NCBI GenBank assembly: GCA_011109175.1
Contig: RDEW01000009.1
Span: 516,875-580,874 of the forward strand
From: Dicyema japonicum
Lineage: Eukaryota > Dicyemida > Rhombozoa > Dicyemidae
Length of the DNA stretch: 64,000 nucleotides
Direction: 5' to 3'
Shown here piece after piece: positions 1-11,000 of this stretch (within the stretch, counting starts at the first letter, position 1; every line of letters starts with the position of its first letter). The notes beneath the pieces are model-generated. The model had not been told where the DNA came from and made no database searches. It saw only the letters and a list, made by a program, of their open reading frames with translations. The position numbers and the translations under genes are program-made.

Positions 1-149
1 ATATCCAAGTACCAACAGGTATAAAAAATTTCGTTACCAACAGGCATAATACATTTCGCTTCTACAAAAAGCAAGAAATTTCATGATGATCAACGACAAA
101 ATGTATCTGAAAAATCAGAATGGAAATCACAATTTGTCATTGGTATTGA

Positions 150-830
150 CAATGAGATGGATTTTTTAAACTCAGCACTTCATAACCAGGCTCATCTTGG
201 AATGAATAAAATGGAGGATCTCTGCAATAAACACTGCTTCCACATTAAAAAAAAGCGTGATCCGCCGAGTAATGACTTCCTGTAAAATCTGTAAGTTTTC
301 TACTTTAAAAGTTTGTTTTTTGGTAATATTTTAATAGATAAATGATGAAGAACATCACATCATTTTGTTAAAACCAAATGAAAGGTTTCAAATGGATCTT
401 ATTGATCCGAAAAGATTTTATTCTGTCAACGATGAATACAAATGGATGCTCAATTGATGTATATTCAAAGTTGGCCATAACAAGAAAATCAAAAAACAAA
501 TCTGGTTTTGAAGTAAGATGCTTAAAATCATATATTTATTTTAGGTTTCAATGGAATTAAAAAGCATATTCTATGAATATGGGCTTTTTATGATTTTGCA
601 ATCAGACAATGGTACAGAATTTAGGTTAATTTTTACACGGATTCTGTCAAAAATGATGGGAAAAAACGCTGAAAAATCTTGGATTCAAATGTTACTTCGT
701 GCCACTTATATGTATAACACAAATGTAAATTCGTCGAGCGGAAGAACAACTTTTGTGATGTATAGGGGCATTTCTGGTTTTAATACTGTTACACTAAATG
801 ATGGTTGACTTAATTTTTAAAACTTTGACA
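150..830 (+). pseudogene. Integrase core remnant (Gypsy/Ginger-like)
   Basis: This is a broken integrase of the retrovirus-like or Ginger transposon type. An N-terminal His/Cys zinc-binding stretch is readable near 180-290, ending in a CxxC motif. The catalytic core follows at about 380-510 and contains an IDVYSK motif. A second conserved block, ending QSDNGTEF, lies at 600-625 after an apparent 32-nt intron at 513-544. The reading frame shifts near 450, and the stretch between the second catalytic aspartate and the C-terminal part looks deleted, so no intact protein is made. A related piece lies on the other strand at 17480-17690. The family is clear from the motifs. Whether it is a Gypsy retrotransposon or a Ginger DNA transposon cannot be settled here. 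Confidence 0.6.
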
Positions 831-2397
831 TAGATTTGGAGAATGATATTTGCGACGAGACAGTAAATACTGATGTTTGATGAGTCGTTAGAAGAAACAA
901 ATAATGAAGCCACAAAGTCTGCTTGTGAAATGGGTTACAAAAAATGATTTTAAAATTAGAAAACTTTCAACTAAAGTTCATAAAACCAAATTTGAATTCA
1001 TCATATTTTAAGAGGATGAACAAAAGATGAATGTTCATCATGGAAAATACACTTTTTCAATAAAAGAACAAGTTTCTATTATTTAATTAAATTTAGGTAC
1101 GAGTTTTAAAAAACTATGGAACTAATCCTTCTTTAAGACTTGACAAATTTGAGAGTCCATACAGTGAGAATGTAGAAGTCTTAAGTTTATTATCAAACAA
1201 TCGTCTTGAGGTTAGTATGTAAAAAAATATTTTTAGTTTCGTTCAACGACTGGGGAAAAAAAATCATTTCAATGCACATGGTCAAGAAAATATAATTAAT
1301 TTTGATGTAATAAATGAAAACAAAAATTTTATTAAAGAAAGAAAATAGAGCAACTGTTATATAGAAGCTGCCCTGACTACGTGGCTATTCCCTCTCAGGA
1401 TAGCGAGATTCGTTTAAATAACCGGCAGGTAATAAATTATTTCTAGATTATCTTATTTTAGTAATTAATCGTGATATTGTTTGACATGATTTTGACATAT
1501 GAAATTGATTGACACATTGCTTTGTTGCGCGTTGCGCATGGTTGCTCACAGTGCGCACGACAACCTATAAGATTGTAGGAGAGGGTATTAACCACCAATT
1601 CTGTTAACTGTGGATAGAATTGGATAAAACCCTCCACCAGATCTAACTGACTGCTTTTGTAGTCAATGATATCTTGGTCTATTCGCATGAGAAGTTGGAA
1701 GATGAGGGTTCACACTCGTCATAAAAAGGTAGGGATATTCGACAACCTCAACTCTACGGGGACTGCAATGACCGTTTATTATTTTAAACCCCAAGACCAC
1801 AAAGAAAGAAAGGTTAAACACACTAATTAAGTTTCCCCAGCCTCCAATATCCCCAAAACATTGAATGTTCAGACAGAGACCTAATTGCCCTCCAGAAATG
1901 CCTTCTTTTTGTGTTTTTCAGAGAATTCTTTGAAGGCGTATTCTTTTGGTCCTTGTTTTTTGAAGATCACCGAACCGGACCTACGCCTCTGGAGGCCCTT
2001 ATGAGACTAGACTCCAGATCACGGGAAGGTTCTTCCCTCGAGCCCATGCATAATGAAGACTGACTGAATTTATGAGTCCGCATTCCAGCATTCTTGTCTG
2101 AGGCATCCAGAGGCGTCGGTTCAATTTAATGTTCTCCACAAATCCAACGATCCGCTACTCTGAAAGCCCTCTTTTGTGTTTCGTCGACCTGTCTCATATT
2201 TGTCCAAGATATGGACGAGGCTCATGCATATGAGAAACATGGATCGATATATTGTCCGTACACGTTCCCTTGAAACTAATAAATTGAGTTGTATTCTTAA
2301 AAAAAACAATTTTAATTTTTTGTTTTTTTTTAATTTTGATTATTTACAAAATATAATTATCGCGTATTAAATAAATAAATGCAATCGTCACAATTTA
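831..2397. other. Intergenic stretch with repeat debris
   Basis: No gene is supported here. The first 550 bases look like the decayed downstream part of the integrase element. From about 1779 to 1850 there is a copy of the LINE 3' end described at 14690-16870 (reverse orientation, with a CTAATTAAGT core). The remainder is unrecognised AT-rich DNA leading up to the pyruvate carboxylase start. Confidence 0.4.
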
Positions 2398-5300
2398 ATG
2401 TTAAAGTTTTCGGCACTGCAGAATTTGCATCTACTGAACAGCTTGATCAGATGCTCTTCCACTGATAGGAAGATAAGACCTATTAAAAAGTTACTTGTAG
2501 CCAATCGAGGTTAAAAGGTTTTTTGATTGAAGGCGAAATTGCCGTAAGAATTTTCCGAACATGCACTGAATTAGATATCCAGACTGTTGCTATTTACTCG
2601 GAACAAGACAGCGGTCAGATCTTCCGAACCAAAGCAGACGAGGCCTATCTTATCGGGAAAGGTCTTGGGCTGTTCAATCATATATGTCAATTCCTGACAT
2701 AATTAGAATAGCAATGGTGACTAAGCAAATTCTATTGTTTACAGATGACTGGTTCAGATGCTATCCACCCTGGTTATGGATTTCTTTCTGAACAGTCTGA
2801 TTTTGCCCGTGCCTGTGAGGATGCCGGAATTTTATTTGTCGGTCCAAGGTCAGAGACCGTTGCTTTGATGGGGAATAAAGTGAATGCAAGAAAAACCGCT
2901 GAAAGTGCAGGTTTATTCAATCAAGTATTTTATTAGGACTTCATCTTATTCCCGGATCAGAAGGACCAGTAAAAAATGTCGACGAAGCAAAGGACTTTAT
3001 TATGAAACATGGTCTCCCGTGCATCCTCAAGGCGGCATATGGAGGGGGTGGCCGTGGAATGCGGAAGGTCTTTTCGTTGGAAGTACTTTTGGAGTTAACT
3101 TTAAGGATTTACCAAATACATTTGAACGTGCCCAGTCCGAGGCCATGTCAGCCTTTGGAAATGGAGAATTATTTATTGAAAGGTTTGTTGACTCAGCAAA
3201 ACACATCGAAGTTCAAATAATGGGTTTTATCATTAATTTATGAACTTAGGGGATTCGTACGGCAATGTTCTTCATTTTCATGAGCGGGACTGTTCCATTC
3301 AACGAAGGCACCAGAAATTAGTGGAAATAGCTCCAGCGCCATTTCTGAACCCAAATTTGCGGGAAAATATTTTGAATGACGCCATTAAGCTTGCCAAACA
3401 CGTGAATTACAGTAATGCTGGCACTGTTGAGTTCTTGGTCGATGCCAAAGATCAATATTATTTCATTGAGGTTAATTCTCGACTCCAGGTGGAGCACACA
3501 GTCAGTGAAGAAATCACAGGGTTTCCACTTATCTCCAACTTGCAGTGTTGATCTAGTAGAAACGCAGATCAAGATTGCTGAGGGACATTCCCTCGAATCA
3601 TTGGGGCTTGCGAACCAAGAGTCCATTACTCCACGTGGAATAGCACTTCAATGTAGAGTCACTACAGAGGATCCGTCAAACGACTTTACTCCTGATTTCG
3701 GTCGTCTTGATGTAAAATATTTTATCACATCCTTTAGGTGTATAGAGCGGCCTTAGGGAGAGGAATCAGGGTGGATAGTGCTCGTCCACATACAAATTCG
3801 TCCATCCTACCTTACTATGATTCTTTATTGTCCAAAGTCATCGTTCATTCGAACAACTTTGAGGGCGCGTGCAAAAAAATGGCAAGAGCCTTGTCTGAAA
3901 CTCGTGTTAGAGGAGTCAAAGTAGTCTTAAATTTTCATATTTAGACTAATATCCCTTATCTGTTGAACGTCATGAGGAATCAATCCTTTATTTCCGGGAA
4001 TTACGACACCAAATTCATTGATGATTCTCCGGAGATGCTGAAAGTTTCATTTGGACGGAATAGACTCCAATCCCTCCTAAAGTATTTAAGCAATACGGTC
4101 GTCAATGGCCCGTTTATTTCTTGGGGGACTCAGTTGCCTCCTTCTAGAATACTAGCCGACATTCCCGAGGTAAAAAATCCACAGGGTTTTTGTTTTGTCT
4201 GAAATTGACAGATGACTTGTTAAAAACAGGTTGGAGATCCATTTTTGTGAATGAGGGACCTGACGCATTCGCAAAGGCAATCGTGGCACACAAAGGCAAA
4301 ATAATACCCATAATTTTCAGGAGTTCTATTGACTGATACGACTTTCCGAGACGCTCATCAGTCACTCTTGGCCACACGTGTGCGTACGAGTGACATGTTG
4401 GCTATCTCAGACTTTATTGCTCATAATTTATCGAGCTTTCTTTCCATGGAAATGTGGGGAGGTCGTTTTTTCAATTAATCTGGTTAAGGAGCCACATTCG
4501 ATGTTTCAATGAGGTTTCTATATGAATGTCCGTGGGAAAGGTTGAAGGAACTCAGGGAACGAATTCCAAATATTCCCTTCCAGATGTTATTCCGTGGAAC
4601 GAATGCAGTGGGCTATACAGCATATCCGGACATTGTGATTACAAAGTTTGTAGTTGAAAATACCGTAGATTCTGTGAGGTAGCAAAGAATAACGGAATTG
4701 ACATTTTCAGAATATTTGATAGCCAAAATTACCTCCCAAACCTTAAAGTTGGAATTGAAGCTGCGGGGAATGCTGGTATTACCACTGTTGACTTTAGGGG
4801 GAATCGTTGAAACCTCGATATGCTATACTGGGGATGTATCCGACTCAAGCCGGAAGAAATACAATATTGATTATTATCTGGAAATGACTGACAAAATAAT
4901 GAACCTTGGCTGCCATATTTTGGCCATTAAGGTTATATTCTTGTTATGATCTCAGGACATGGCTGGACTTTTGAAACCAAGATCAGCGGCGATTTTGGTG
5001 GATGCCATTAAACAGCGTTATCCTGATGTTCCTCTCCACGTTCACACTCATGACACAGCGGGGACTGGTAACTCAATTTCTCATCAATGTAGGGATTGCT
5101 TCCATGTTTGAAGCCACGAAAGCAGGAGCTGACATTATAGATGTTGCTGTTGACTCAATGAGTGGAATCACATCTCAACCAAGTATGGGGGCATTTGCTG
5201 CAATTTTGAAAGACACGCCTTGGGAATGCGGTTTGTCCTTTTCTCTAACTACAGCTGGTATTAATTCTCAGGATATTTCACTGTACTCTGCCTATTGGGA

Positions 5301-6424
5301 ACAAACAAGACAGCTGTACGGTCCTTTCGAGTCCTCTGTAACTATGAAAAGTGGGAATGCTGACGTCTACCTTAATGAGATTCCTGGTTAAGCATTTTCT
5401 CGTATAATAGGGGGGCAATACACAAATCTTCAATTTCAAGCACATTCATTAGGAATGGGGTCACAATTTGAAGCCGTAAAAAAGGCCTACCGTCAAGCAA
5501 ACCTATTATTGGGGGATATCATCAAAGTACTTAATTTTGCTTCTTCCAGGTAACCCCCTCTTCCAAAACAGTTGGAGATTTGGCGCAATTTATGGTTCAA
5601 AATAAACTTTCCGCAGAAGACGTAGAGGCACGTGTTGAGAACCTGTCCCTGCCTCAGTCTGTGACTGAATTCTTTCAGGGAATTATTGGAGTCCCTTATT
5701 ACGGCTTTCCTGAACCACTTCGAACTAAAGTTTTATGCATGGAATATTTCAGGTTCTCAAAGGACGAGAAGCCGTAGCTGGGGAACGCTTAAATTTGGAC
5801 TCTGTTGACTTTGACCAGGTTATGAGGGAATTAAGCGATAAATTCAATTATACAGCCACCATTGAGGATGCCCTCAGCTATGCCTTATATCCAAAGGTCT
5901 TTACGGATTTCATCACTTTTATCCAAAACTACGGGCCGGTAAAGAAATTGCCCACTGATGTCTTTCTAGCAGGTCCTCAGCTTGGTCGTCAGTTTGAGGT
6001 ATTGATTTAGTAATTATGCCAGGTTGAGTTGGAGACTGGAAAAACTATTTATTTTAAATATGTTGGAATAATTGAGCGAGGGGGAGGCAATCAAGAAGTC
6101 GTCTTCGAAGTGAATGGAGAAACTCGGTCTCTGGTGGTGGCCAAGAAAGAAAGTGAATCGTCTGATACTCCGAAAAAGTCGATAAAGGCTTCGAAGGATA
6201 ATGTTGGCCACGTGGGAGCACCTATTCCTGCGCAAATTGTCGCCCTCAAAGTGAAAGTTGGAGATAGAGTCAAACAAAACGATACCCTAGTTGTCCTTAG
6301 TGCTATGAAAATGGAGATTGCCGTCGATTCTACCACATCTGGAGTTGTTAAGCAGATTCTCGTGAATGTCGGGTCTAAGGTATCTCCAGATGACCTTATG
6401 ATTGAAATCGAAGTCGATCCTTAA
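2398..6424 (+). CDS. PC: Pyruvate carboxylase, mitochondrial
   Basis: This biotin enzyme carboxylates pyruvate to oxaloacetate in the mitochondrial matrix, feeding the TCA cycle and gluconeogenesis. The start at 2398 opens a basic, hydrophobic targeting peptide that runs into the biotin-carboxylase domain ([31 protein letters not shown]). The carboxyltransferase domain follows ([34 protein letters not shown]), and then the C-terminal biotinyl domain with its AMKM lysine site near 6304. Twenty introns of 22-29 nt start at 2510, 2717, 2911, 3083, 3224, 3521, 3712, 3921, 4186, 4296 (GC-AG), 4462, 4650, 4776, 4932, 5068, 5231, 5387, 5527, 5730 and 5999. Removing them leaves 3,530 nt, exactly one base short of 1,177 codons. 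The missing base maps to about 2668-2671. The inferred length of about 1,176 residues matches the animal enzyme. Confidence 0.95.
2510..2532 (+). other. Representative 23-nt intron of PC
   Basis: This GT-AG intron splits the glycine codon of the invariant ANRGE motif. Because the motif is universal, the boundaries are fixed to the base. Removing 23 nt restores the exact motif. Confidence 0.9.
4296..4320 (+). other. 25-nt GC-AG intron of PC
   Basis: The intron lies between the biotin-carboxylase linker and the strictly conserved carboxyltransferase motif [13 protein letters not shown]. The only boundaries that restore frame begin with GC and end with AG. It is the one non-GT donor among the 20 introns of this gene. 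Confidence 0.8.
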
Positions 6425-6665
6425 ATTCTAATATTAATTACTTTGACGTTTGGAATTATTAAAACTTAACAACTTTAAAGTATAAGACAAATGAGCAGTT
6501 GGTTTGGAATATTCTGTGGGATGTTTCCAATGCATCACACGTTTCTTAAAAAGCCCGCCAAAATTGAACTTAAAATTTTTGGATAAAAGTTTTCAGCCAT
6601 AAAATAGACTATCTTGTATTTAAATCCTATTATATGGTAATTTTTATTTTAATCTAATAAAAAAC

Positions 6666-7367
6666 ATGCAACGTGCGTTCGATTCGGTGGCGTTAAAACT
6701 CTCTCGAGTTGGCAAAAATGTTGAAAGGAAAAAAGGAGAAGGGTCACTTGCGTTACCTGATGGTATGAATGTAATTCTTGCCATATCCGAGAGCGTTGTG
6801 GCAGATGACCCAAAAGAATGGGCGAGGCAGGTAGTCCTGCAGGTACGTAGCAGGCTATCTCGAATGCCCTGGAATGGATGGCCATACTTGGCGGAGCTCT
6901 GCAGTGGCAGATTCAGTACTGCTATATCTGTGAGTGAACTCAAGAAGATGGCTGTAGGCAAAGAGGGTACTGGTCTAAAGGGGCGGGGACCAGGTGACCA
7001 CAACTGTCAAAGAGAGCACGAGCACCAGAGCTGTGATACGTTGCAGCTCAAGCATGTTTATGAGGTTTTTGCGCGGAATCTCGCTGCAGCGGCAGATGTC
7101 CCACTTGAGGACCGTAGATTTACCCGCAAGATTCCTCATTGTAAGGTTAACGGTGTAGTGTTAACCTGCATCAATAAGGCTGTGGCTTATGCGGTGGAGG
7201 CTAAGCCAGTAGGGTCATTGGGTGACATCTCCCTAGTGCTGTATGCAGCACAGATCACCTATGAGGAATTGACGGACAAGCCAGACCACCCAGTAAATGG
7301 AGGGAGCAGATCTGTGCCAAGATTGCTTGGAGACAGACTGAGCTGGAAGCACTGGAAGGGCACATGA
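6666..7367 (+). CDS. N-terminal ORF fragment of an RLE-type LINE
   Basis: This 233-codon open frame starts with ATG but does not resemble a host gene. Its C-terminal third, with the motif LYAAQITYEELT, matches the equivalent part (IYAAQCAYENLT) of the ORF at 59946-60488 (minus). That ORF sits upstream of reverse-transcriptase and endonuclease pieces. I therefore read this as the amino-terminal region of a restriction-like-endonuclease LINE whose RT part is absent here. It lies between two host genes and its base composition is less AT-rich than its surroundings, as for the other RLE copy at 18588-19522. No function beyond retrotransposon ORF can be assigned. Confidence 0.55.
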   Translation: MQRAFDSVALKLSRVGKNVERKKGEGSLALPDGMNVILAISESVVADDPKEWARQVVLQVRSRLSRMPWNGWPYLAELCSGRFSTAISVSELKKMAVGKEGTGLKGRGPGDHNCQREHEHQSCDTLQLKHVYEVFARNLAAAADVPLEDRRFTRKIPHCKVNGVVLTCINKAVAYAVEAKPVGSLGDISLVLYAAQITYEELTDKPDHPVNGGSRSVPRLLGDRLSWKHWKGT

Positions 7368-7419
7368 GTTTATTTTAATCTGATAAAATAAAAAAGCAAC
7401 GCGCCCATCTGCACAGTAG

Positions 7420-7690
7420 TCAAAAGGCAGTTATTTTTTAATAACCCCGATATACTCGAAAAGCGTTTATCCGGTTCCCCCTGTCAAAGTGGAATGCACC
7501 CTATGTAAACATCACATCCATCCATATCCGCTATTATGGGAACTTCTTTACTCGAGTATAGAATAAAGGGATCACTGGGAGTTTTCTAGGTTAAGTGGAT
7601 TCGTAGAAGCCTCTTAGGAATTGAAACAGGCAAAGAGGAGAAAGGAAATCATTTGAACAAGTAGGTGGCAACGTGGGTTTGGCTTCTGTA
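7420..7690 (-). repeat. SINE-like repeat
   Basis: About 270 bp sharing blocks with the repeats at 18210-18510, 23630-23960 and 50018-50320. The left end resembles a LINE tail (ATAACCCCG near 7440), and a GTTAAGTGGATTCGTAGAAG block lies near 7591. The tRNA-like head is degraded here. Confidence 0.45.
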
Positions 7691-7860
7691 CTGGTATCAA
7701 TAGTCCTTCTCCAAGTGGCAAGGTGGCTCCTTTATTGCAAGTTTCGTTTAGAATCCAGGTAATTATCTTGTATAGTTTTTGCGTTCCATATTTGAAAAAT
7801 TCACCATTTAAGCCATCTGGGCCGGGAATGTTATTGTCTTGAGTTTGAAATTTTCTGTCA
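7690..7860 (-). pseudogene. Reverse transcriptase fragment (LINE)
   Basis: Read on the minus strand, a short window gives NNIPGPDGLNGEFFKYG followed by LYKIITWILNE. This is the conserved start of a LINE reverse-transcriptase domain. Frames are broken on both sides, so it is a small relic just upstream of the virilizer homologue. Confidence 0.6.
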
Positions 7861-8008
7861 TCACTTCTTCCAAAGTTATTTCTTCGAAAAAAATATAAAA
7901 ATCAGAATATTTGGCTGATTCTACTAAAATGATTTTATTTTTGTGATAAAGTTAATTAAAAAAATTAATTAAATTCACCAGAATAAATATATTTAAATTA
8001 ATTTTTGC

Positions 8009-11000
8009 ATGTCCGTCACTGTTTCTGATTGTATAATATTTTCTGGAACTTTTTATCATCTCAATACTGAGGTACTTAAAACATTTAATTTTAAAGAAGC
8101 GCACAGATTGCATTGATTTCCCAACTGGGGCATATTTACGTGAAATAAGAATCATTCCTAGCGAAATTGAAGTTAAAAAACTTCAAATCAAGGGGTTTGC
8201 CTGATCAAAAACTCTAGTCACACAACACCGAACAACTTTCTCGTAGAACTCCACGTCTTTGACATTTCAACAAGGGAGTTCCTTCTTGTTAATACGTAAC
8301 TGCAATTATGTAATTTTAGCCTCCAATATGATCAAATATCCACGTGTGTGAGCTCAATCGATTACAAAGTAGTTACGTGTAGTCTTATATTCAGATGCCA
8401 ACTACGACTCTTGTCCTGAGAGGGAACTACAAGAATATAAGCCTCGTTATCGTCGGACTTCCCTCCCCTCAATTTCCACGTGAATTGCGGCTAAATCGTT
8501 CGTTTCCCATAATTTGTAGCCAATGATTCGTCCATGCTAGAAGGAAACGATAGTCTGGTTAGAAACGTCCGTTATTGTAGGGGTTTCCTAACGGAATCAC
8601 GGATGATGTCCTCAAAGGCTTGATTCTATTTGTTGACGAAGAAGAGGCTCAACCTGATCAGAATAAGCAGAAAGTTTCCTTCTAAATCAATTTAAGGTCG
8701 AATTTTCTCTATTCAATCCACGTTGTGAACCTCTCTGTTGTCCATTAGTGGATTCCCAAACTTTGGGATCCAACAAGGAAGTCGAGGAATTTGTTCATCT
8801 TTTATGTCGTGACTCCACAGTGGACCAGTTCTCGATGTGCTGTATTTTAGCATAACTTTTGAAAAAATTATCAATTTTGATGTTCCCTCCATATTGAGGA
8901 CATTGAAGACCTCGGATGAATCGACTTTTGAAGGTAGGTCATTATGATTCAATGATCAGCATGCATTAAAGCGATGATTGAGTGGATTGCTGTGATTTTT
9001 GCCTCCCCTTCGGCAGATTGTCCACTTAAATTAGCTTTTTCGATGATTGATAAGTGTGCTAGAGTACAAGAGTTTTCAGTTCGACTCCTTCAGTCGAACT
9101 TTCTGGAAAACTTGATTGGGAACATTACTAGTTTAACCACAACTATTAAAATACAATTTATTCTTTCTTTGCTCACTCTACTTTGTTCAGCTGAGGCATT
9201 TGAGGCGGTCATTGGCAAGAGTTCGGTGTCTCCCTTGCAGTGTTTGCTGGACAATGTGATGCAGGTGTGTATTATACTCTTCTATGACAGTTTGTGAAGA
9301 CCTCTATAATGATGAAGACTGGAATCCAAGTTTTGCTGAACAAGTTCGAAGTTTACTCCGCGGCCAAGTCAATTTCTGGTTCTCTGGGGATTAGGGGAGA
9401 TGAAAGTGAGGTATCAGATGGAGTCAGAGATAATTTGCGCTTTCTAACCAGGATTTATGCTCGTGACCTGTCTCATAGAGAGTCTGAGGCTGTATGAGGA
9501 CTTGATTTACTTTAGTTGAATGTTATTTGCTCCCCAAAAACTTACTATTTTTCCGCATACGTTGACTCGGTCGATTTAATACATCAACTTTTGAGGGAAT
9601 TGTAAGGAGTCAGTCCTTCATTTTTAGTCACATTTTGGAGAACTTGAGCTATCTTGTCAGCCAGATTTATTCGTATGATCAGGAACATGATATCATTGGA
9701 TGCTACTACGACTTTCTGGACACAATATCAAGCAATTATGAAGGGCTCATTTTCCTGGTGACTAATCCTTCCGTTCTGAGTGCTGTTGACAAATTTGGGA
9801 GACTTTCTGTCTGCTCGGTTACAACCAATTTTGAATTTTCATACACTACTCTGTTGTGTCGACTTCACGCTGTCTGTTTTATCGAAAAGTTAAAAAAGAT
9901 GAACCCTGGTTGTTTTATGCTTAATTAGTTAAAGATGGGGATCTTCCTTCACTGGCTGATTTGGTAGAAAAGATCCTCTACCTGGGATGCCACCCAGTCG
10001 GTAGAAGGGCTATCGTTGATGTATTTGAGATGCCAAATAACGTGGATTCCATTATTCGCCTCAGTCATAGAATATTCGGTAGTTGGTTTTTTTATTGGAG
10101 AAAATGACGACACTTTTCCCGACCAGGGATGCTCGAAATTGGTGATCCGTCTCCTCTTTAACCTTGTCGAATCTACTACCTCAGCCAGGTTTTTAGCCAC
10201 TCTCGTCGCCCGTCTTCTACCGATTCTAAAACAAAGTTTATTTTCTGTTGATTTTCGGACGAGGACGAAGCCTTCTCGACTTTACGCGAGATACTCGAAC
10301 AGCTAAGCAAAATTGACTTGAATTTGGAGGAATGCATGACTGAGGTTGTGTATTCTGTTGGAATGCACACATTAAACCTGTCACAACAGCCATTTGGACT
10401 AATCTGTTCCCTAAGAATGTGCTGTGACCTCACATCTCGCAGAAATAGTCTATTGTGGTGAATATTGGTAGACGAAACTGACCAACAAAAGTTTAGCAGA
10501 CTTTCCTATGTACTTAACTTTACGGCTGCAGATGGATTCCGATCTATATTTGACCTTTTGGAGGTTTTACGTGATTTGATGGATTAGAACATTTGACTGG
10601 GGCTGAGCCAATGTGGCTGTGCTTTGTTCCCACCGTTGAAATCATGACTTACTACCTTAACGTTATCTCAGTCTGCTTAAAAATTGTCCGGAATTTGTTG
10701 CTGGCAATATCAGAATGTGATTATTCGGTTGATTATTTGTCTTATATTTCCTAGTTTAGGGACTCATTTGTGTTCAGTCCTCTCTTGCGATGTGCCAGTC
10801 TTATTTATTATTTGCCAAATGATTCCGAGCATAGAAATGCGGTTTTTTTCTCAATTGATTGTAGATATTCTCGGATATATTGGATAGTTTCTCCGTTTTT
10901 ATTAACGGGGACAAAAAGTGTGTCGAGTATGGTTGTCTGGGTGGTTCATTTGTAGAATGCATGTGGTCTACCATGTTATCGGAAATATTCGAGCACATGC

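Noticed and set aside
6644-7003. Minus-strand frames opposite the ORF at 6666-7367
   Set aside because: Antisense shadows of the longer LINE-related frame.
10564-10610. 17-nt intron in virilizer
   Set aside because: A 17-nt intron would restore frame, but a 24-nt intron plus one missing T is more in line with the rest of the gene.
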